DNA from: Autumnicola sp041679265
Lineage (GTDB): Bacteria; Bacteroidota; Bacteroidia; Flavobacteriales; Flavobacteriaceae
Assembly: GCF_041679265.1 (NCBI RefSeq)
Contig: NZ_JBGFSM010000017.1
Location: 20,520 to 84,519, forward strand
Length of the DNA stretch: 64,000 bases
Direction of reading: 5' to 3'
Part shown: positions 8,488 through 18,516 of the stretch, piece by piece
Numbering within the stretch: position 1 is the stretch's first letter
Layout: the number at the start of each line of letters is the position of its first letter
Made by a program: the position numbers and the translations under genes
Notes under the pieces: model-generated
What the model saw: the letters and a program-made list of their open reading frames with translations, nothing else
Told to the model about the DNA's origin: nothing
Databases searched by the model: none

Positions 8488-10260
8488 TTAAAGCAGTGCC
8501 TCTAAAACACCGCGTATATTTTCAACGCTTATTCCGGCAATTTCTTGTAACGCTGCCACATTTCCATGTTCAATAAATTCGTCGGGGATTCCAAGATTAA
8601 TCATCTGGCCGCTAAAATTTTTTTCTGAAGCATATTCCAGTATGGCAGTTCCAAATCCTCCGGTGACCGCTCCATCTTCCACAGTAACTATTCCTCTATA
8701 GCCTGAAAAAATGTTCTGAAGCATAACTTTATCGAGCGGTTTTACAAAGATCATATCATAATGGCCAATTTTTTCTTTTTCGGCTATTGCTGAAATTGCT
8801 TCGGAAGCATTCTCTGTCATTTTTCCTATACTTAAAACCGCAATTTCCGAACCTTTGCGCAGGCATAGCCCTTTCCCGATTGGCATCTGCTTAAAAGGCA
8901 ATCGCCATTCTGCCATTATCCCCCTGCCTCGGGGATAACGTATAGCAAGCGGATGCCCAGGCTGAAGCTGCGCCGTAAATAACAAATTTCGCAACTGGAT
9001 CTCATTTGAAGGCGCCGCGACTATCATGTTGGGAATACAGCGCAGGTATGGAAGATCAAACACTCCATGATGTGTGGCACCATCTTCGCCAACCAGCCCC
9101 GCCCGGTCAATACAAAAAATAACCGGTAAATCCTGCAGCGCCACATCATGGATCAACTGATCGTAGGCGCGCTGCAGGAAAGTACTGTAAATCGCACAAA
9201 AAACTATAAATCCCTGCGTAGCCATACCTGCTGAAAGGCTTACGGCATGCTGCTCTGCAATACCCACATCAAAAGCCCTTTCCGGGAAAGCTTCCATCAT
9301 AAATTTAAGGGAACTTCCCGTGGGCATTGCCGGGGTAATCCCTATAATTTTCTCATTCTGCTTCGCCAGCTCCACCAAAGTCAATCCAAAAACATCCTGG
9401 TATTTTAAAGGCAAACCTTTGGTATCGTAATTAAGCAGCTCGCCCGTATCCGGTTTAAATTTTCCGGGAGCATGATATTTTACCTGGTCTTCTTCAGCCT
9501 TCTTCAGTCCTTTCCCTTTTGTTGTGATTACATGGAGAAATTTAGGACCCGGAATTTCTTTAAGTTCTTTAAAAACCTTTATCAGGGAATGGATATCATG
9601 GCCATCTACCGGCCCAAAATAATTAAAATTTAATGCCTCAATAATATTATCTTCAGCAGGTTTATATCCCACTTTTGCCTTGGTAAGATATTGTTTCAGT
9701 GCCCCTACACTGGGGTCTATTCCAATGGCATTATCATTAAGCACCACAAGCAGATTCGCTTTGGAAACCCCGGCATGGTTAAGGCCTTCAAAAGCCATTC
9801 CGCTGGCAATGGAGGCATCGCCAATTACCGCAATATGTTGCCTACTGGTTTCGCCTTTAAGCCTGGAAGCTATCGCCATACCCAGTGCTGCCGAGACCGA
9901 AGTGGAAGAGTGTCCCGTTCCAAAACTGTCGTAAATACTCTCAGTCCTTTTTGGAAAGCCGCTTATCCCGTGAAGCTGCCGATTGGTTTCAAAGATATCC
10001 CTTCGGCCTGTGAGGATCTTATGCCCGTAAGCCTGATGCCCCACATCCCAAACCAGCAAATCTTCAGGCGTATTAAAAACATAATGCAGGGCAATAGTAA
10101 GTTCCACCACCCCAAGACTGGCACCAAGATGCCCTTCTTTGGTAGCCACAATATCAATAATGAACTTTCTTAACTCTCCGGCCAGAATTTTTAAATCTTC
10201 CGGAGAAAGCTTCCGTAAATCTGCAGGCGAATTGATTGTATGAAGAAGATGATTTTCCAT
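8488..10260 (-). CDS. dxs: 1-deoxy-D-xylulose-5-phosphate synthase
   Basis: First enzyme of the MEP isoprenoid pathway: TPP-dependent condensation of pyruvate and glyceraldehyde 3-phosphate in the cytosol. The 590-residue protein has the TPP-binding block GDASIASGMAFEGLNHAG ending in LNDN, the VWDVGHQAYGHKILTGR segment, the pyrimidine-binding domain with DVGIAEQHAVSLSAG, and the DGATHHGVFDLPYLR block. ATG 10260 (MENHLLHTINSP) was chosen. The in-frame ATG at 10299 adds 13 residues (MLKKGKNLDQCQK) not expected in the family. It is divergent from tadA. Confidence 0.95.
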   Translation of the reverse strand: MENHLLHTINSPADLRKLSPEDLKILAGELRKFIIDIVATKEGHLGASLGVVELTIALHYVFNTPEDLLVWDVGHQAYGHKILTGRRDIFETNRQLHGISGFPKRTESIYDSFGTGHSSTSVSAALGMAIASRLKGETSRQHIAVIGDASIASGMAFEGLNHAGVSKANLLVVLNDNAIGIDPSVGALKQYLTKAKVGYKPAEDNIIEALNFNYFGPVDGHDIHSLIKVFKELKEIPGPKFLHVITTKGKGLKKAEEDQVKYHAPGKFKPDTGELLNYDTKGLPLKYQDVFGLTLVELAKQNEKIIGITPAMPTGSSLKFMMEAFPERAFDVGIAEQHAVSLSAGMATQGFIVFCAIYSTFLQRAYDQLIHDVALQDLPVIFCIDRAGLVGEDGATHHGVFDLPYLRCIPNMIVAAPSNEIQLRNLLFTAQLQPGHPLAIRYPRGRGIMAEWRLPFKQMPIGKGLCLRKGSEIAVLSIGKMTENASEAISAIAEKEKIGHYDMIFVKPLDKVMLQNIFSGYRGIVTVEDGAVTGGFGTAILEYASEKNFSGQMINLGIPDEFIEHGNVAALQEIAGISVENIRGVLEALL

Positions 10261-10400
10261 TTTTTGACACTGGTCCAGATTTTTGCCTTTCTTCAGCAAG
10301 AAATCATTTAGAGCGTAAAGATAGAAGCAGATTTTTAAGTGCTGAAATTTATGCTTATGAATATTGAAAAAACAAACTTAAAAGGTTACTCAATAATATT

Positions 10401-10407
10401 TACCTTG
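10401..10407 (+). promoter_or_regulatory. -7-like element before tadA
   Basis: TACCTTG resembles TAnnTTTG with one T missing, and lies 23 bp upstream of ATG 10431. The only earlier in-frame start, GTG 10407, sits inside it, which argues for the ATG. Confidence 0.3.
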
Positions 10408-10430
10408 TGGAAGAATTTAAAAAGTTAAGC

Positions 10431-10880
10431 ATGCTTACTCCTTTTGATGACAATTATTTTATGAAGAAGGCTCTGGATGAGGCCCATATCGCATTTGAAA
10501 AAGGGGAAATTCCAGTGGGGGTAGTGGTAGTGATTAAAGAAAAGATTATCGCCCGCGGACATAATTTAACCGAAATTTTAAACGATGTGACTGCCCATGC
10601 CGAAATGCAGGCCATTACTGCAGCCTCTAATTTTTTAGGTGGCAAATATCTTAAAGATTGCACCATGTATGTAACCCTGGAGCCCTGCCAGATGTGTGCC
10701 GGTGCGCTCTATTGGAGTCAGCTTTCAAAACTGGTATATGCGGCCAACGATTTACAACGCGGTTACAGGACCATGGGCACGCAGTTACATCCTAAAACCC
10801 AGGTAAAAAGCGGAGTAATGGAAAAAGAAGCTTCGGCATTATTAAAACGATTTTTTATTCAGAAAAGAAACCTCAACTAG
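10431..10880 (+). CDS. tadA: tRNA-specific adenosine deaminase (A34 to I34)
   Basis: Zinc-dependent deaminase converting the wobble adenosine of tRNA-Arg(ACG) to inosine. The 149-residue protein starts MLTPFDDNYFMKKAL, the usual Bacteroidota opening. It has H56-A-E58 (zinc ligand and proton shuttle) and P85-C86-Q-M-C89 (zinc ligands). A GTG at 10407 would add 8 residues but overlaps the likely promoter. Guanine-deaminase-like relatives share the motif, but length and the IPVG segment favour TadA. Confidence 0.92.
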   Translation: MLTPFDDNYFMKKALDEAHIAFEKGEIPVGVVVVIKEKIIARGHNLTEILNDVTAHAEMQAITAASNFLGGKYLKDCTMYVTLEPCQMCAGALYWSQLSKLVYAANDLQRGYRTMGTQLHPKTQVKSGVMEKEASALLKRFFIQKRNLN

Positions 10881-10966
10881 CTTCCGGAAAAATAGTTTTT
10901 CCTGTACATGGTGTTTATAGTTATATTTATTCTGAAGAAAAAAACCAGGTTCTCAAAGCTACCTTT

Positions 10967-13087
10967 ATGAATTTACAATTTTCAAAACTCCTTAGCCTTT
11001 CCGTTTTTCTTTGTTTATGCCTGGGCAGTTGCGGGAAAGGTAAAAAAGCTGATGAAGAGCCTATTTCTAACCGGTTGGCCAAAGCCAGTAGCCCATACCT
11101 TATAGAACATGCCGATAATCCTGTAGATTGGTACGAATGGGGCCCCGAAGCCCTGGAAAAGGCAAAAAATGAAGACAAACCTATAATTATTAGCATTGGG
11201 TATGCCGCGTGCCACTGGTGCCATGTTATGGAGGAAGAAAGTTTTATGGATTCTACCGTGGCCGCAATTATGAACCAGAATTTTGTTTCTATAAAAATTG
11301 ATCGTGAGGAAAGGCCAGATATTGATAAAATTTATATGAATGCGGCGCAGTTGTTAAATGGCAGTGGAGGCTGGCCTCTTAATGCCGTTGCGCTTCCTAA
11401 TGGAAAACCTTTTTTTGCCGGCACTTATTTCCCTCCGGATGAATGGAAGAACCTGCTTACCCAAATCTCTGAAGCTTATAAAATTGACAGGGAAAACCTT
11501 ACTAAAACCGCTAACGCGCTTACTGAAGGAATAAGAAACAATAACGGAATTGTGAATCCTGAAATTAACAAGTCTGGCTTTTCCAAAGAAGCCTACATCG
11601 GCGTTCTCGAAAACTGGGAAAAAACCTGGGATACTGAGAAAGGCGGTTATAAAGGTTCACAAAAATTTCCTTTGCCATCAGCCTGGGAATCACTTTTGCA
11701 ATATCATTACCTTACACAGGATCCCAAAGCCCTGGAAATGGTGGAGACCAGCCTTCAACATATGGCAAGAGGCGGTATTTACGATCAGTTAGGCGGCGGA
11801 TTTTCCCGTTACACCACAGATCCCGACTGGCTTTATCCACATTTTGAAAAGATGCTCTATGACAATGCCCAGCTCATAAGCCTGTATTCCAAAGCGTTTA
11901 AAGTTACCGGCAATACTGAATTTAAAAAAGTAGCAGAGGAAAGCATTGATTTTGTAGAAAAAGAACTGGCTAATGGTGAAGGCGGATTTTATGCATCACT
12001 GAATGCCGACAGCGAAGGGGAAGAAGGAAAATTTTATGTTTGGACCGCAGATGAAATTAAAAACACACTAACTTCTGCCGAAGCCGATTTGTTTTTAAAA
12101 TACTTCAATATTGAAAACTACGGCAACTGGGAAAAAGGAAAGAATGTGCTTTACTGCAAGTATTCCGAAGAAGAATTTGCCGTTGAAAACAACATGAATC
12201 CTGATGAGGTAAAGCGAATAATCACAAAGGCTAAAGATAAACTCCTCAATAAGAGAAACCATAGAACAAAACCCAGTATAGACCATAAGTCCCTTACCTC
12301 CTGGAACGCTTTAATGCTAGAAGCCTATTTAGATGCCTACACAGCCTGGGGAAATAGAATATATCTTGAAAAAGCGATTAAGACTGCTGAATTTTTAAAC
12401 GCCAGTATGATGAAGCAGAAGCAGGGTCTTTGGCGAAGCTATAAAGACAACCAACCAAAAATTGAAGCGTTCCTGGATGATTATGCTTTTTTAAGCAAGG
12501 CATACCTGCACCTTTACCAGGTTAATTTTGAGCTGAAATGGCTTGAAAAAGCAAGAAGTTTAACCGACTATTCCATTGCTCATTTTCGCGACCCTGAAAC
12601 CGGAATGTTTTTTTATACCGAAATAACTAACAACGAGCTGGTCGCCAGGAATATGGAAACCGAAGATATGGTAATGCCCTCTTCTAATGCCATAACCGCT
12701 TATAATCTCTTTACTTTGGGAACCCTTTTTGAAAATCAGGAATATCTGGCAATAAGCGACAAAATGCTTACGAGGATGTTTGGACAGGCTATAGAACAAC
12801 CTGCCTACTATTCAAAATGGGTAAGCCTTGTGGGAATTGAAACATTTGGCGCTTATGAAATTGCCATTATGGGAGACGAGGCTGCTCAAAAAAATCTTTT
12901 ACTTCAGCATAATTACCTGCCTACTTCCGTTTTTATGGGTGGAAATAAAGAAAATTTACCGCTTCTGGAAGCAAAACTTGCTCCTGATAAAACCCTTATC
13001 TATGTTTGCCAAAACCGTACCTGCAAATATCCAGTAGAGGGAATTGATGAGGCTTTGGTTATCCTAAAAAACAGCAGGAAAAAGTAA
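10967..13087 (+). CDS. DUF255 thioredoxin-like / glycosidase-fold lipoprotein (YyaL family)
   Basis: A 706-residue lipoprotein (lipobox LGSC, lipid cysteine at 22). It has an N-terminal DUF255 thioredoxin-like domain containing C82-H-W-C85 in the family signature ACHWCHVMEEESF, followed by a long (alpha/alpha)6-barrel-like region, as in YyaL and SSP411/SPATA20. The CHWC motif suggests thiol redox activity; the enzymatic role of the family is unclear. Most homologues are cytosolic, so the lipoprotein signal here implies action at a membrane on the periplasmic side. It begins 86 bp after tadA on the same strand. Confidence 0.85.
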   Translation: MNLQFSKLLSLSVFLCLCLGSCGKGKKADEEPISNRLAKASSPYLIEHADNPVDWYEWGPEALEKAKNEDKPIIISIGYAACHWCHVMEEESFMDSTVAAIMNQNFVSIKIDREERPDIDKIYMNAAQLLNGSGGWPLNAVALPNGKPFFAGTYFPPDEWKNLLTQISEAYKIDRENLTKTANALTEGIRNNNGIVNPEINKSGFSKEAYIGVLENWEKTWDTEKGGYKGSQKFPLPSAWESLLQYHYLTQDPKALEMVETSLQHMARGGIYDQLGGGFSRYTTDPDWLYPHFEKMLYDNAQLISLYSKAFKVTGNTEFKKVAEESIDFVEKELANGEGGFYASLNADSEGEEGKFYVWTADEIKNTLTSAEADLFLKYFNIENYGNWEKGKNVLYCKYSEEEFAVENNMNPDEVKRIITKAKDKLLNKRNHRTKPSIDHKSLTSWNALMLEAYLDAYTAWGNRIYLEKAIKTAEFLNASMMKQKQGLWRSYKDNQPKIEAFLDDYAFLSKAYLHLYQVNFELKWLEKARSLTDYSIAHFRDPETGMFFYTEITNNELVARNMETEDMVMPSSNAITAYNLFTLGTLFENQEYLAISDKMLTRMFGQAIEQPAYYSKWVSLVGIETFGAYEIAIMGDEAAQKNLLLQHNYLPTSVFMGGNKENLPLLEAKLAPDKTLIYVCQNRTCKYPVEGIDEALVILKNSRKK

Positions 13088-13548
13088 TTTTAGGAATTTC
13101 ATAAAATTCTCCTCTCACCCCAATCCTTACGACTTAATAATCAGATTGTTAAAAACACCATTTTAACACAAATGAAATATTTTTATCAAAATATGATGGA
13201 ATAGTATTAACGATCCGTAAGGAATCTTTCTAAATTTCATTTTTATAAATTATACTCTAATTTTTCAACGATCACATATTTTACATGCCAAAATATTATT
13301 AATATCTAAAATGTATTGTATATTTAACCCGCAGGTCTTTAAAATAAAGGGCATATTTCAATCGAAATAGGCAATTAAATTTAACATCTATTGTTAATCA
13401 TATCAAAATATAAATACTGACCTAGAAGGAATGCAGGCTTAAAAACATGGCTCCGAAACAATCTAATTTAAACTGATCTAAGAATCACATGCATTATTAA
13501 CAACCATTACCAATTAATCAAAAAAAGGGACTAACTAAAAACTAAATT
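13088..13548. other. 461-bp AT-rich region upstream of the first susC
   Basis: No gene is seen. Two inverted repeats stand out: ATATTTT-4-AAAATAT at 13177-13194 and TTAACA-5-TGTTAA at 13381-13397, the latter about 150 bp before the susC ATG. Long leaders are usual for susC genes. The repeats are AT-rich and could be chance or operators; no clear promoter pair was found. Confidence 0.4.
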
Positions 13549-16500
13549 ATGAACAAAAAGGTTAAAATCAATCCCACAGGCCGGTCTTTCGGGAATAAAT
13601 ATTTACAGGCCGGCATCATCATTTTTTCACTTCTGGTATGCTTGTGCATTCCGGAATCTTACGCATTTAATGGGCCCGAAGAGCTCATACAACATGAGGT
13701 TAGCGGAACCGTAATCGATGAAAACGGTTCTCCGCTTCCGGGCGTTAGTGTATTTATCCAGGGCACTTCTACAGGTGTGGCTACAGATTTTGACGGTAAG
13801 TATTCTATTTCAGCCGAGGATGATGCCATCCTGGTGTTTAGCTATGTAGGTTTTGGCACCCAGCAGATTCCTGTAAATGGAAGAGCCGTAATTGATGTAG
13901 TAATGGCTGAAGATGCTGCTGCTCTTAGTGAAGTGGTTGTTACAGGCTATAGCAGCCAAAGTACCAGGGATATTACGGGTTCTGTTTCTGTAGTGGATTC
14001 AGAGAACCTTGAAGCTGTATCGCCATTAAATGTAGAGGAGGCTTTACAGGGCCAGAGTTCTGGAGTTGTGGTTGGTAACCAGGGCGGCCCGGGGCAGGGA
14101 GCTGTAGTACGTATTCGTGGTTATGGAACAATAAACGGGAATGATCCTCTTTATATTATAGATGGAACCCCTACAGGAGCAGGACTTACAGATATTAACC
14201 CAAATGACATTGAGTCTGTTCAAATTCTAAAAGATGCTTCCTCAGCTGCGATCTATGGTAACAGGGCTGCAAACGGGGTAATTATTATAACCACCAAAGG
14301 AGGCAAAAGAAATCAAAAGGTGCGCTTTAATGCCAATGTCTATACAGGAATAGATTTTATTCCAGATTCTGTATTTCCAGATATGGCTTCGCCGCAACAA
14401 CTGGCAGATGCCATCTGGCAGGCTGCTGAAAATGACGGTACCGGCTTCCCCAGCAACCAACAGTTTGGAAGCGGGCCAGAGCCTGTAATCCCAAATTATC
14501 TTTTCCCAAGGGGCGCACAAACTGCCGATGAAAGTTTGTATAGTTATCCAGATAACAGGATCACCAGATCCAATCCTGAAGGAACAGACTGGTTTGATGA
14601 ATATTTTAATCCTGCCACAACCAAGAATTTTAATGTGAGTGCAGCCGGCGGTTCTGAAAATGCCAGCTTTTTTATGTCCTTAAGCGCATTAGACCAGGAA
14701 GGTACAGGTTATGCCACAGACTATACCCGGTATACCCTTAGAGCCAATTCCAGCTTTGACGTGAGCGACAGGTTTAGGGTTGGAGAAAATCTTACTCTTT
14801 CCTATTCAGATCAAACTATTCCTCCCGGGGTAGATGTAAATGATGGAACCATCACAAACCTTTACAGAATTCATCCTTTAATCCCGGTGAGGGATGTAGG
14901 AGGAAATTTTGCAGGAGTATGGGTACAGGGATTGGGTAATGCAGATAACCCTATTGCCAATGCCGCCAGAAATAAAGATAATGGTATTTTGAGTTTTAGG
15001 GCGCTGGGTAATTTTTACGGAGAAGTAGATATTCTAGAAGACCTTACTTTTAAGTCTAACCTTGGTTTTGATCTGGAGTCTACCAATACCACTAATTTTG
15101 CCCCTGCAATCTTAGAAGCTGAAGCCCCCACAGATAACCTTTTAACCGAAAGTTCTTCCTTCTTCAGAACCTACACATGGTTTAATACCCTAACGTATGA
15201 TAAGATTTTTGAAGAGCACAGCTTTAGTGTGTTGGCGGGAACAGAATTTCACAAAGAGTGGTACAGGGCATTTAGCGCTAACCGTGGTGGATTCTTATTT
15301 GATGATGTAGAAAACATCCGATACCTGGATCTTGGAACACAGGCATATTCCGGTTCTGGTAATGGCTATATTTCAGCTTATTTTTCTGCCTTTGGAAAAG
15401 TGGACTACAAATACAACGACACTTACCTGTTAAGTGCCACTATTAGATACGATAGTTCCTCTTTATTTCAAAAGGACAACAGGGATGGTGTTTTCCCTTC
15501 TTTTAGTGCAGGATGGAGAATTAGCAACGAAGCCTTTATGGAAGATTCTAATGTTTTTACAGATCTTATGTTGAAAGCAGGTTATGGAATAGTGGCTAAC
15601 AATGGTAATATTTCCACCTCAGCTACGGTAAATACCTATTCCCCAAACAACGACTATTATGCATACCCTACCAGTATTAATAGTGTTGCCTCCGGTTATG
15701 GGCTTAATGCCAGGGGAAATCCAGACCTGGAATGGGAAACAACCACCACTTTAAACTTAGGGATCAGCTCCCGTTTATTCAATACTTTAAATTTCGACTT
15801 TGAATATTATAATGCTGATACAGAAGATATGTTATTGTTTGTTCCAAGTGATCCAACGATCTATGGATTAACTAATGGTACAACCCAGAACCTTGGGAAG
15901 ATGAACAACACCGGCTTTGATGCGGCATTGTCCTATGACAGTTTAGGAGATTCAGATTTCAACTTTAGTGTAGGGTTTAATATTTCTGCTTATAAGAATG
16001 AAGTTGAATATCTTAACCCCGATAACCTTGATTCTTTCATACAAGGAGATCGTGTAAGGGACCAATTACCTAACAGAACAATGGCCGGCCAACCTTTGGC
16101 TTCCTTTTATGGTAAGGTTTTTACCGGGATAGAAAATGGCAGAATGCAATTCGCAAACGATGGAGAAACCACGTTCATTGGTAATCCCCATCCGGATTTT
16201 ACCTATGGCCTTACTTTTAACGGAGACTATAAGAATTTTGACTTTTCTCTGCTCGTGCAGGGATCACAGGGAAATGATATTTATAACTTCCTTAAATTCT
16301 TTACAGATTTTAACACCTTTCCGGGTGGAAAGAGTGTAGATTATGTAAATTCCAACGGATTACCAGAACTAACAAACGATGCGGCAATCATTTTAAATGA
16401 ATCGGCTCCTTCTACCTATTATGTTGAAGATGGCTCCTATGCAAGGCTAAAAAACATCCTTATAGGATATTCTTTACCCGATAACCTTGTACAAAGCATT

Positions 16501-16689
16501 GGTGCCGATAAAGTGAGGTTCTATTTACAGGGAAAAAATTTGATTACTATTACTGATTATACCGGGTTGGATCCTGAAGTTAATTTGAGAAATGCCCCGG
16601 GCACCAACGCCAACCTTACCATTGGGCTGGACAGCGGGGTTTATCCTATAGACAGATCAGTTATTCTTGGCTTAAACGTTTCATTATAA
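13549..16689 (+). CDS. SusC/RagA-type TonB-dependent transporter (locus 1)
   Basis: Outer-membrane TonB-linked importer of 1046 residues. Order of parts: long n-region signal peptide (about 1-40), CarboxypepD_reg-like domain (about 50-125, beginning HEVSGTVIDENGSPLPGVS), plug domain with EVVVTGYSSQ and VRIRGYGTINGNDPLYIIDG, then a 22-strand barrel ending in an aromatic-rich terminus. It forms the pore half of a SusCD pair with the lipoprotein encoded 9 bp downstream. Substrate is unknown: no glycoside hydrolase accompanies it, only a VCBS/UnbV lipoprotein and a sugar isomerase-like protein. Confidence 0.95.
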   Translation: MNKKVKINPTGRSFGNKYLQAGIIIFSLLVCLCIPESYAFNGPEELIQHEVSGTVIDENGSPLPGVSVFIQGTSTGVATDFDGKYSISAEDDAILVFSYVGFGTQQIPVNGRAVIDVVMAEDAAALSEVVVTGYSSQSTRDITGSVSVVDSENLEAVSPLNVEEALQGQSSGVVVGNQGGPGQGAVVRIRGYGTINGNDPLYIIDGTPTGAGLTDINPNDIESVQILKDASSAAIYGNRAANGVIIITTKGGKRNQKVRFNANVYTGIDFIPDSVFPDMASPQQLADAIWQAAENDGTGFPSNQQFGSGPEPVIPNYLFPRGAQTADESLYSYPDNRITRSNPEGTDWFDEYFNPATTKNFNVSAAGGSENASFFMSLSALDQEGTGYATDYTRYTLRANSSFDVSDRFRVGENLTLSYSDQTIPPGVDVNDGTITNLYRIHPLIPVRDVGGNFAGVWVQGLGNADNPIANAARNKDNGILSFRALGNFYGEVDILEDLTFKSNLGFDLESTNTTNFAPAILEAEAPTDNLLTESSSFFRTYTWFNTLTYDKIFEEHSFSVLAGTEFHKEWYRAFSANRGGFLFDDVENIRYLDLGTQAYSGSGNGYISAYFSAFGKVDYKYNDTYLLSATIRYDSSSLFQKDNRDGVFPSFSAGWRISNEAFMEDSNVFTDLMLKAGYGIVANNGNISTSATVNTYSPNNDYYAYPTSINSVASGYGLNARGNPDLEWETTTTLNLGISSRLFNTLNFDFEYYNADTEDMLLFVPSDPTIYGLTNGTTQNLGKMNNTGFDAALSYDSLGDSDFNFSVGFNISAYKNEVEYLNPDNLDSFIQGDRVRDQLPNRTMAGQPLASFYGKVFTGIENGRMQFANDGETTFIGNPHPDFTYGLTFNGDYKNFDFSLLVQGSQGNDIYNFLKFFTDFNTFPGGKSVDYVNSNGLPELTNDAAIILNESAPSTYYVEDGSYARLKNILIGYSLPDNLVQSIGADKVRFYLQGKNLITITDYTGLDPEVNLRNAPGTNANLTIGLDSGVYPIDRSVILGLNVSL

Positions 16690-16698
16690 ATTTTTACT

Positions 16699-18417
16699 AT
16701 GAAAAAAATATTTGGATTATTTATGTGTACAGTGCTTTTATGGTCCTGTAATGATGAATTAGATGTACCCATTCAATCTGTAATTTCGGGTTCCGATGTT
16801 CCGCTAAATGCAAGGTTCATTAACACCCAGGTAATAGCAGCGTACGGTATGCTGGATGGCAACCAGGCCAATGATAACGTTTGGCGCGCAGCTGCCTCCA
16901 ATTGGGTGTATGGCGAAGTCGCCGCAGACAATGCCTACAAAGGCAGTGATGCAGGGGACCAGTCCGAAATTACGGCATTTGAAACTTATGCCGCAGCGGC
17001 AAGAAATTCCTATGTAGATTACAAATGGGTTTCTATTTTTGAAGGGGTTTCCCGTACCAATATTGCTATAAATGCAATTAACGGAGGGCTGGAAGCCGGG
17101 ACATTAACCGAGGAACAGGCCAATGAGTTTCTTGGCGAAATGAGGTTCTTAAGAGGGCATTATCATTTTGAGGCCAAAAAAATGTTTGGAAATGTTCCTT
17201 ATGTAGATGAAAATACAACCGAAAGTACCACCAATATGGGGGTAGATGTATGGGCAAGAATAGAAGAAGATTTTCAATTTGCTGTAGATAACCTGGATCC
17301 TTTAAGCACCAGGGTAGGAGGAGCCAATTCCTGGAATGCCAAAGCTTATCTGGCTAAGGCGCACATGTTCCAGTTAGATTATGATGCTGCCAAGCCTCTG
17401 CTTGACGACATTATAAATAATGGCCCTTACGCGTTAAACACCTATTTTCATGACAATTTTAACGCCGAAACCAATAATAGTGTGGAATCTGTTTTTGCTG
17501 TTCAGAATTCTGTGAATGACGGAAGCAATAACAGTAGTAATGCCGCATGGGGAGATGTACTGAATTTCCCTAACGGTAGCCCCATTGGAGGTGGATGTTG
17601 CGGATTCCTGCAACCTTCGCATAATCTCGTGAATGCTTATAAAACAAGCGCATCTGGCCTACCTTTACTGGATACTTTTAATGAAACCAATATTAATAAT
17701 GTAGATCCACAGGATGATTCCCCAAGTGGTTTTGCAGACGATGAAAGTTTTGTAGAAGAGCCAGGCCCTTTAGATCCCAGGCTGGATTGGACTGTGGGTA
17801 GAAAAGGAATTCCGTTTCTTGGTTGGGGAGATTTCCCCGGTCTGGCATGGATTAGAGATCCCGGTAATGGTGGCCCATATGTTTCAAAGAAGATTGTGTA
17901 TAGCGCAGACCAGGCAGGTTCTGTAAATTCACTTACTGGCTGGAACACAGCTATAAATTCCATCAATACAAACATTATCCGGTACGCAGAAATTCTTTTA
18001 TGGCGTGCAGAGATTGCCGCTGCAGAAGGAGATTTAACCATGGCGGCTAACCTGGTAGACCAGGTTAGAGCTCGTGCTGCAAATCCTGAGACCTGGGTGA
18101 TGGATGACGATGGTACTCCAGCTGCAAATTATGAGATTAGCTTATATTCTGAAAACGGAGGTTTTCCAGACCAGGAATACGCAGAGAAAGCGGTGATGTT
18201 TGAATACAGGCTCGAAACTGCACTGGAAGGACACCGGTTCTTTGACCTGGTAAGAAGAGGAAAAGCTGAAGAAGTATTGAATGAGTACCTTCAGGAAAAT
18301 GACACCCGTTCTTACCTACAGGGAGCTTCCTTTACACCTAAGGCAGCCCTTTTCCCAATCCCACAACCTGCCATAGATCTTAGTGGCGGTGTTCTGGAGC
18401 AGAACCCGGGATATTAA
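16699..18417 (+). CDS. SusD/RagB-type surface lipoprotein (locus 1)
   Basis: A 572-residue lipoprotein (lipid cysteine 17 in LLWSCNDELD, followed by acidic residues typical of surface export in Bacteroidota). It is the lid that binds substrate and closes over SusC. The SusD-like N-terminal helices with TPR character (DYKWVSIFEGVSRTNIAINA and EMRFLRGHYHFEAKK) and the C-terminal RagB block (LETALEGHRFFDLVRRGKAEEVL) are clear. A rho-independent terminator follows, so downstream genes may be less expressed or have their own promoter. Confidence 0.94.
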   Translation: MKKIFGLFMCTVLLWSCNDELDVPIQSVISGSDVPLNARFINTQVIAAYGMLDGNQANDNVWRAAASNWVYGEVAADNAYKGSDAGDQSEITAFETYAAAARNSYVDYKWVSIFEGVSRTNIAINAINGGLEAGTLTEEQANEFLGEMRFLRGHYHFEAKKMFGNVPYVDENTTESTTNMGVDVWARIEEDFQFAVDNLDPLSTRVGGANSWNAKAYLAKAHMFQLDYDAAKPLLDDIINNGPYALNTYFHDNFNAETNNSVESVFAVQNSVNDGSNNSSNAAWGDVLNFPNGSPIGGGCCGFLQPSHNLVNAYKTSASGLPLLDTFNETNINNVDPQDDSPSGFADDESFVEEPGPLDPRLDWTVGRKGIPFLGWGDFPGLAWIRDPGNGGPYVSKKIVYSADQAGSVNSLTGWNTAINSINTNIIRYAEILLWRAEIAAAEGDLTMAANLVDQVRARAANPETWVMDDDGTPAANYEISLYSENGGFPDQEYAEKAVMFEYRLETALEGHRFFDLVRRGKAEEVLNEYLQENDTRSYLQGASFTPKAALFPIPQPAIDLSGGVLEQNPGY

Positions 18418-18447
18418 GAACTATAAATCATTAATTATTATATATTT

Positions 18448-18486
18448 AGCCAACGGAGTTTATTTACATAAGCTCTGTTGGCTTTT
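18448..18486 (+). terminator. Rho-independent terminator after susD (locus 1)
   Basis: AGCCAACGGAG (18448-18458) pairs with CTCTGTTGGCT (18473-18483), giving an 11-bp stem with one G-U pair, a 14-nt loop and a following TTTT. It separates the SusCD pair from the VCBS gene. Confidence 0.7.
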
Positions 18487-18516
18487 AAAAAAGCATTGAT
18501 TTAATTCCCAACTACC

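Noticed and set aside
9691..10173. 160-codon open frame antisense to dxs
   Set aside because: It lies entirely inside a well-conserved dxs gene in the opposite strand and has no own features; a shadow of coding bias.
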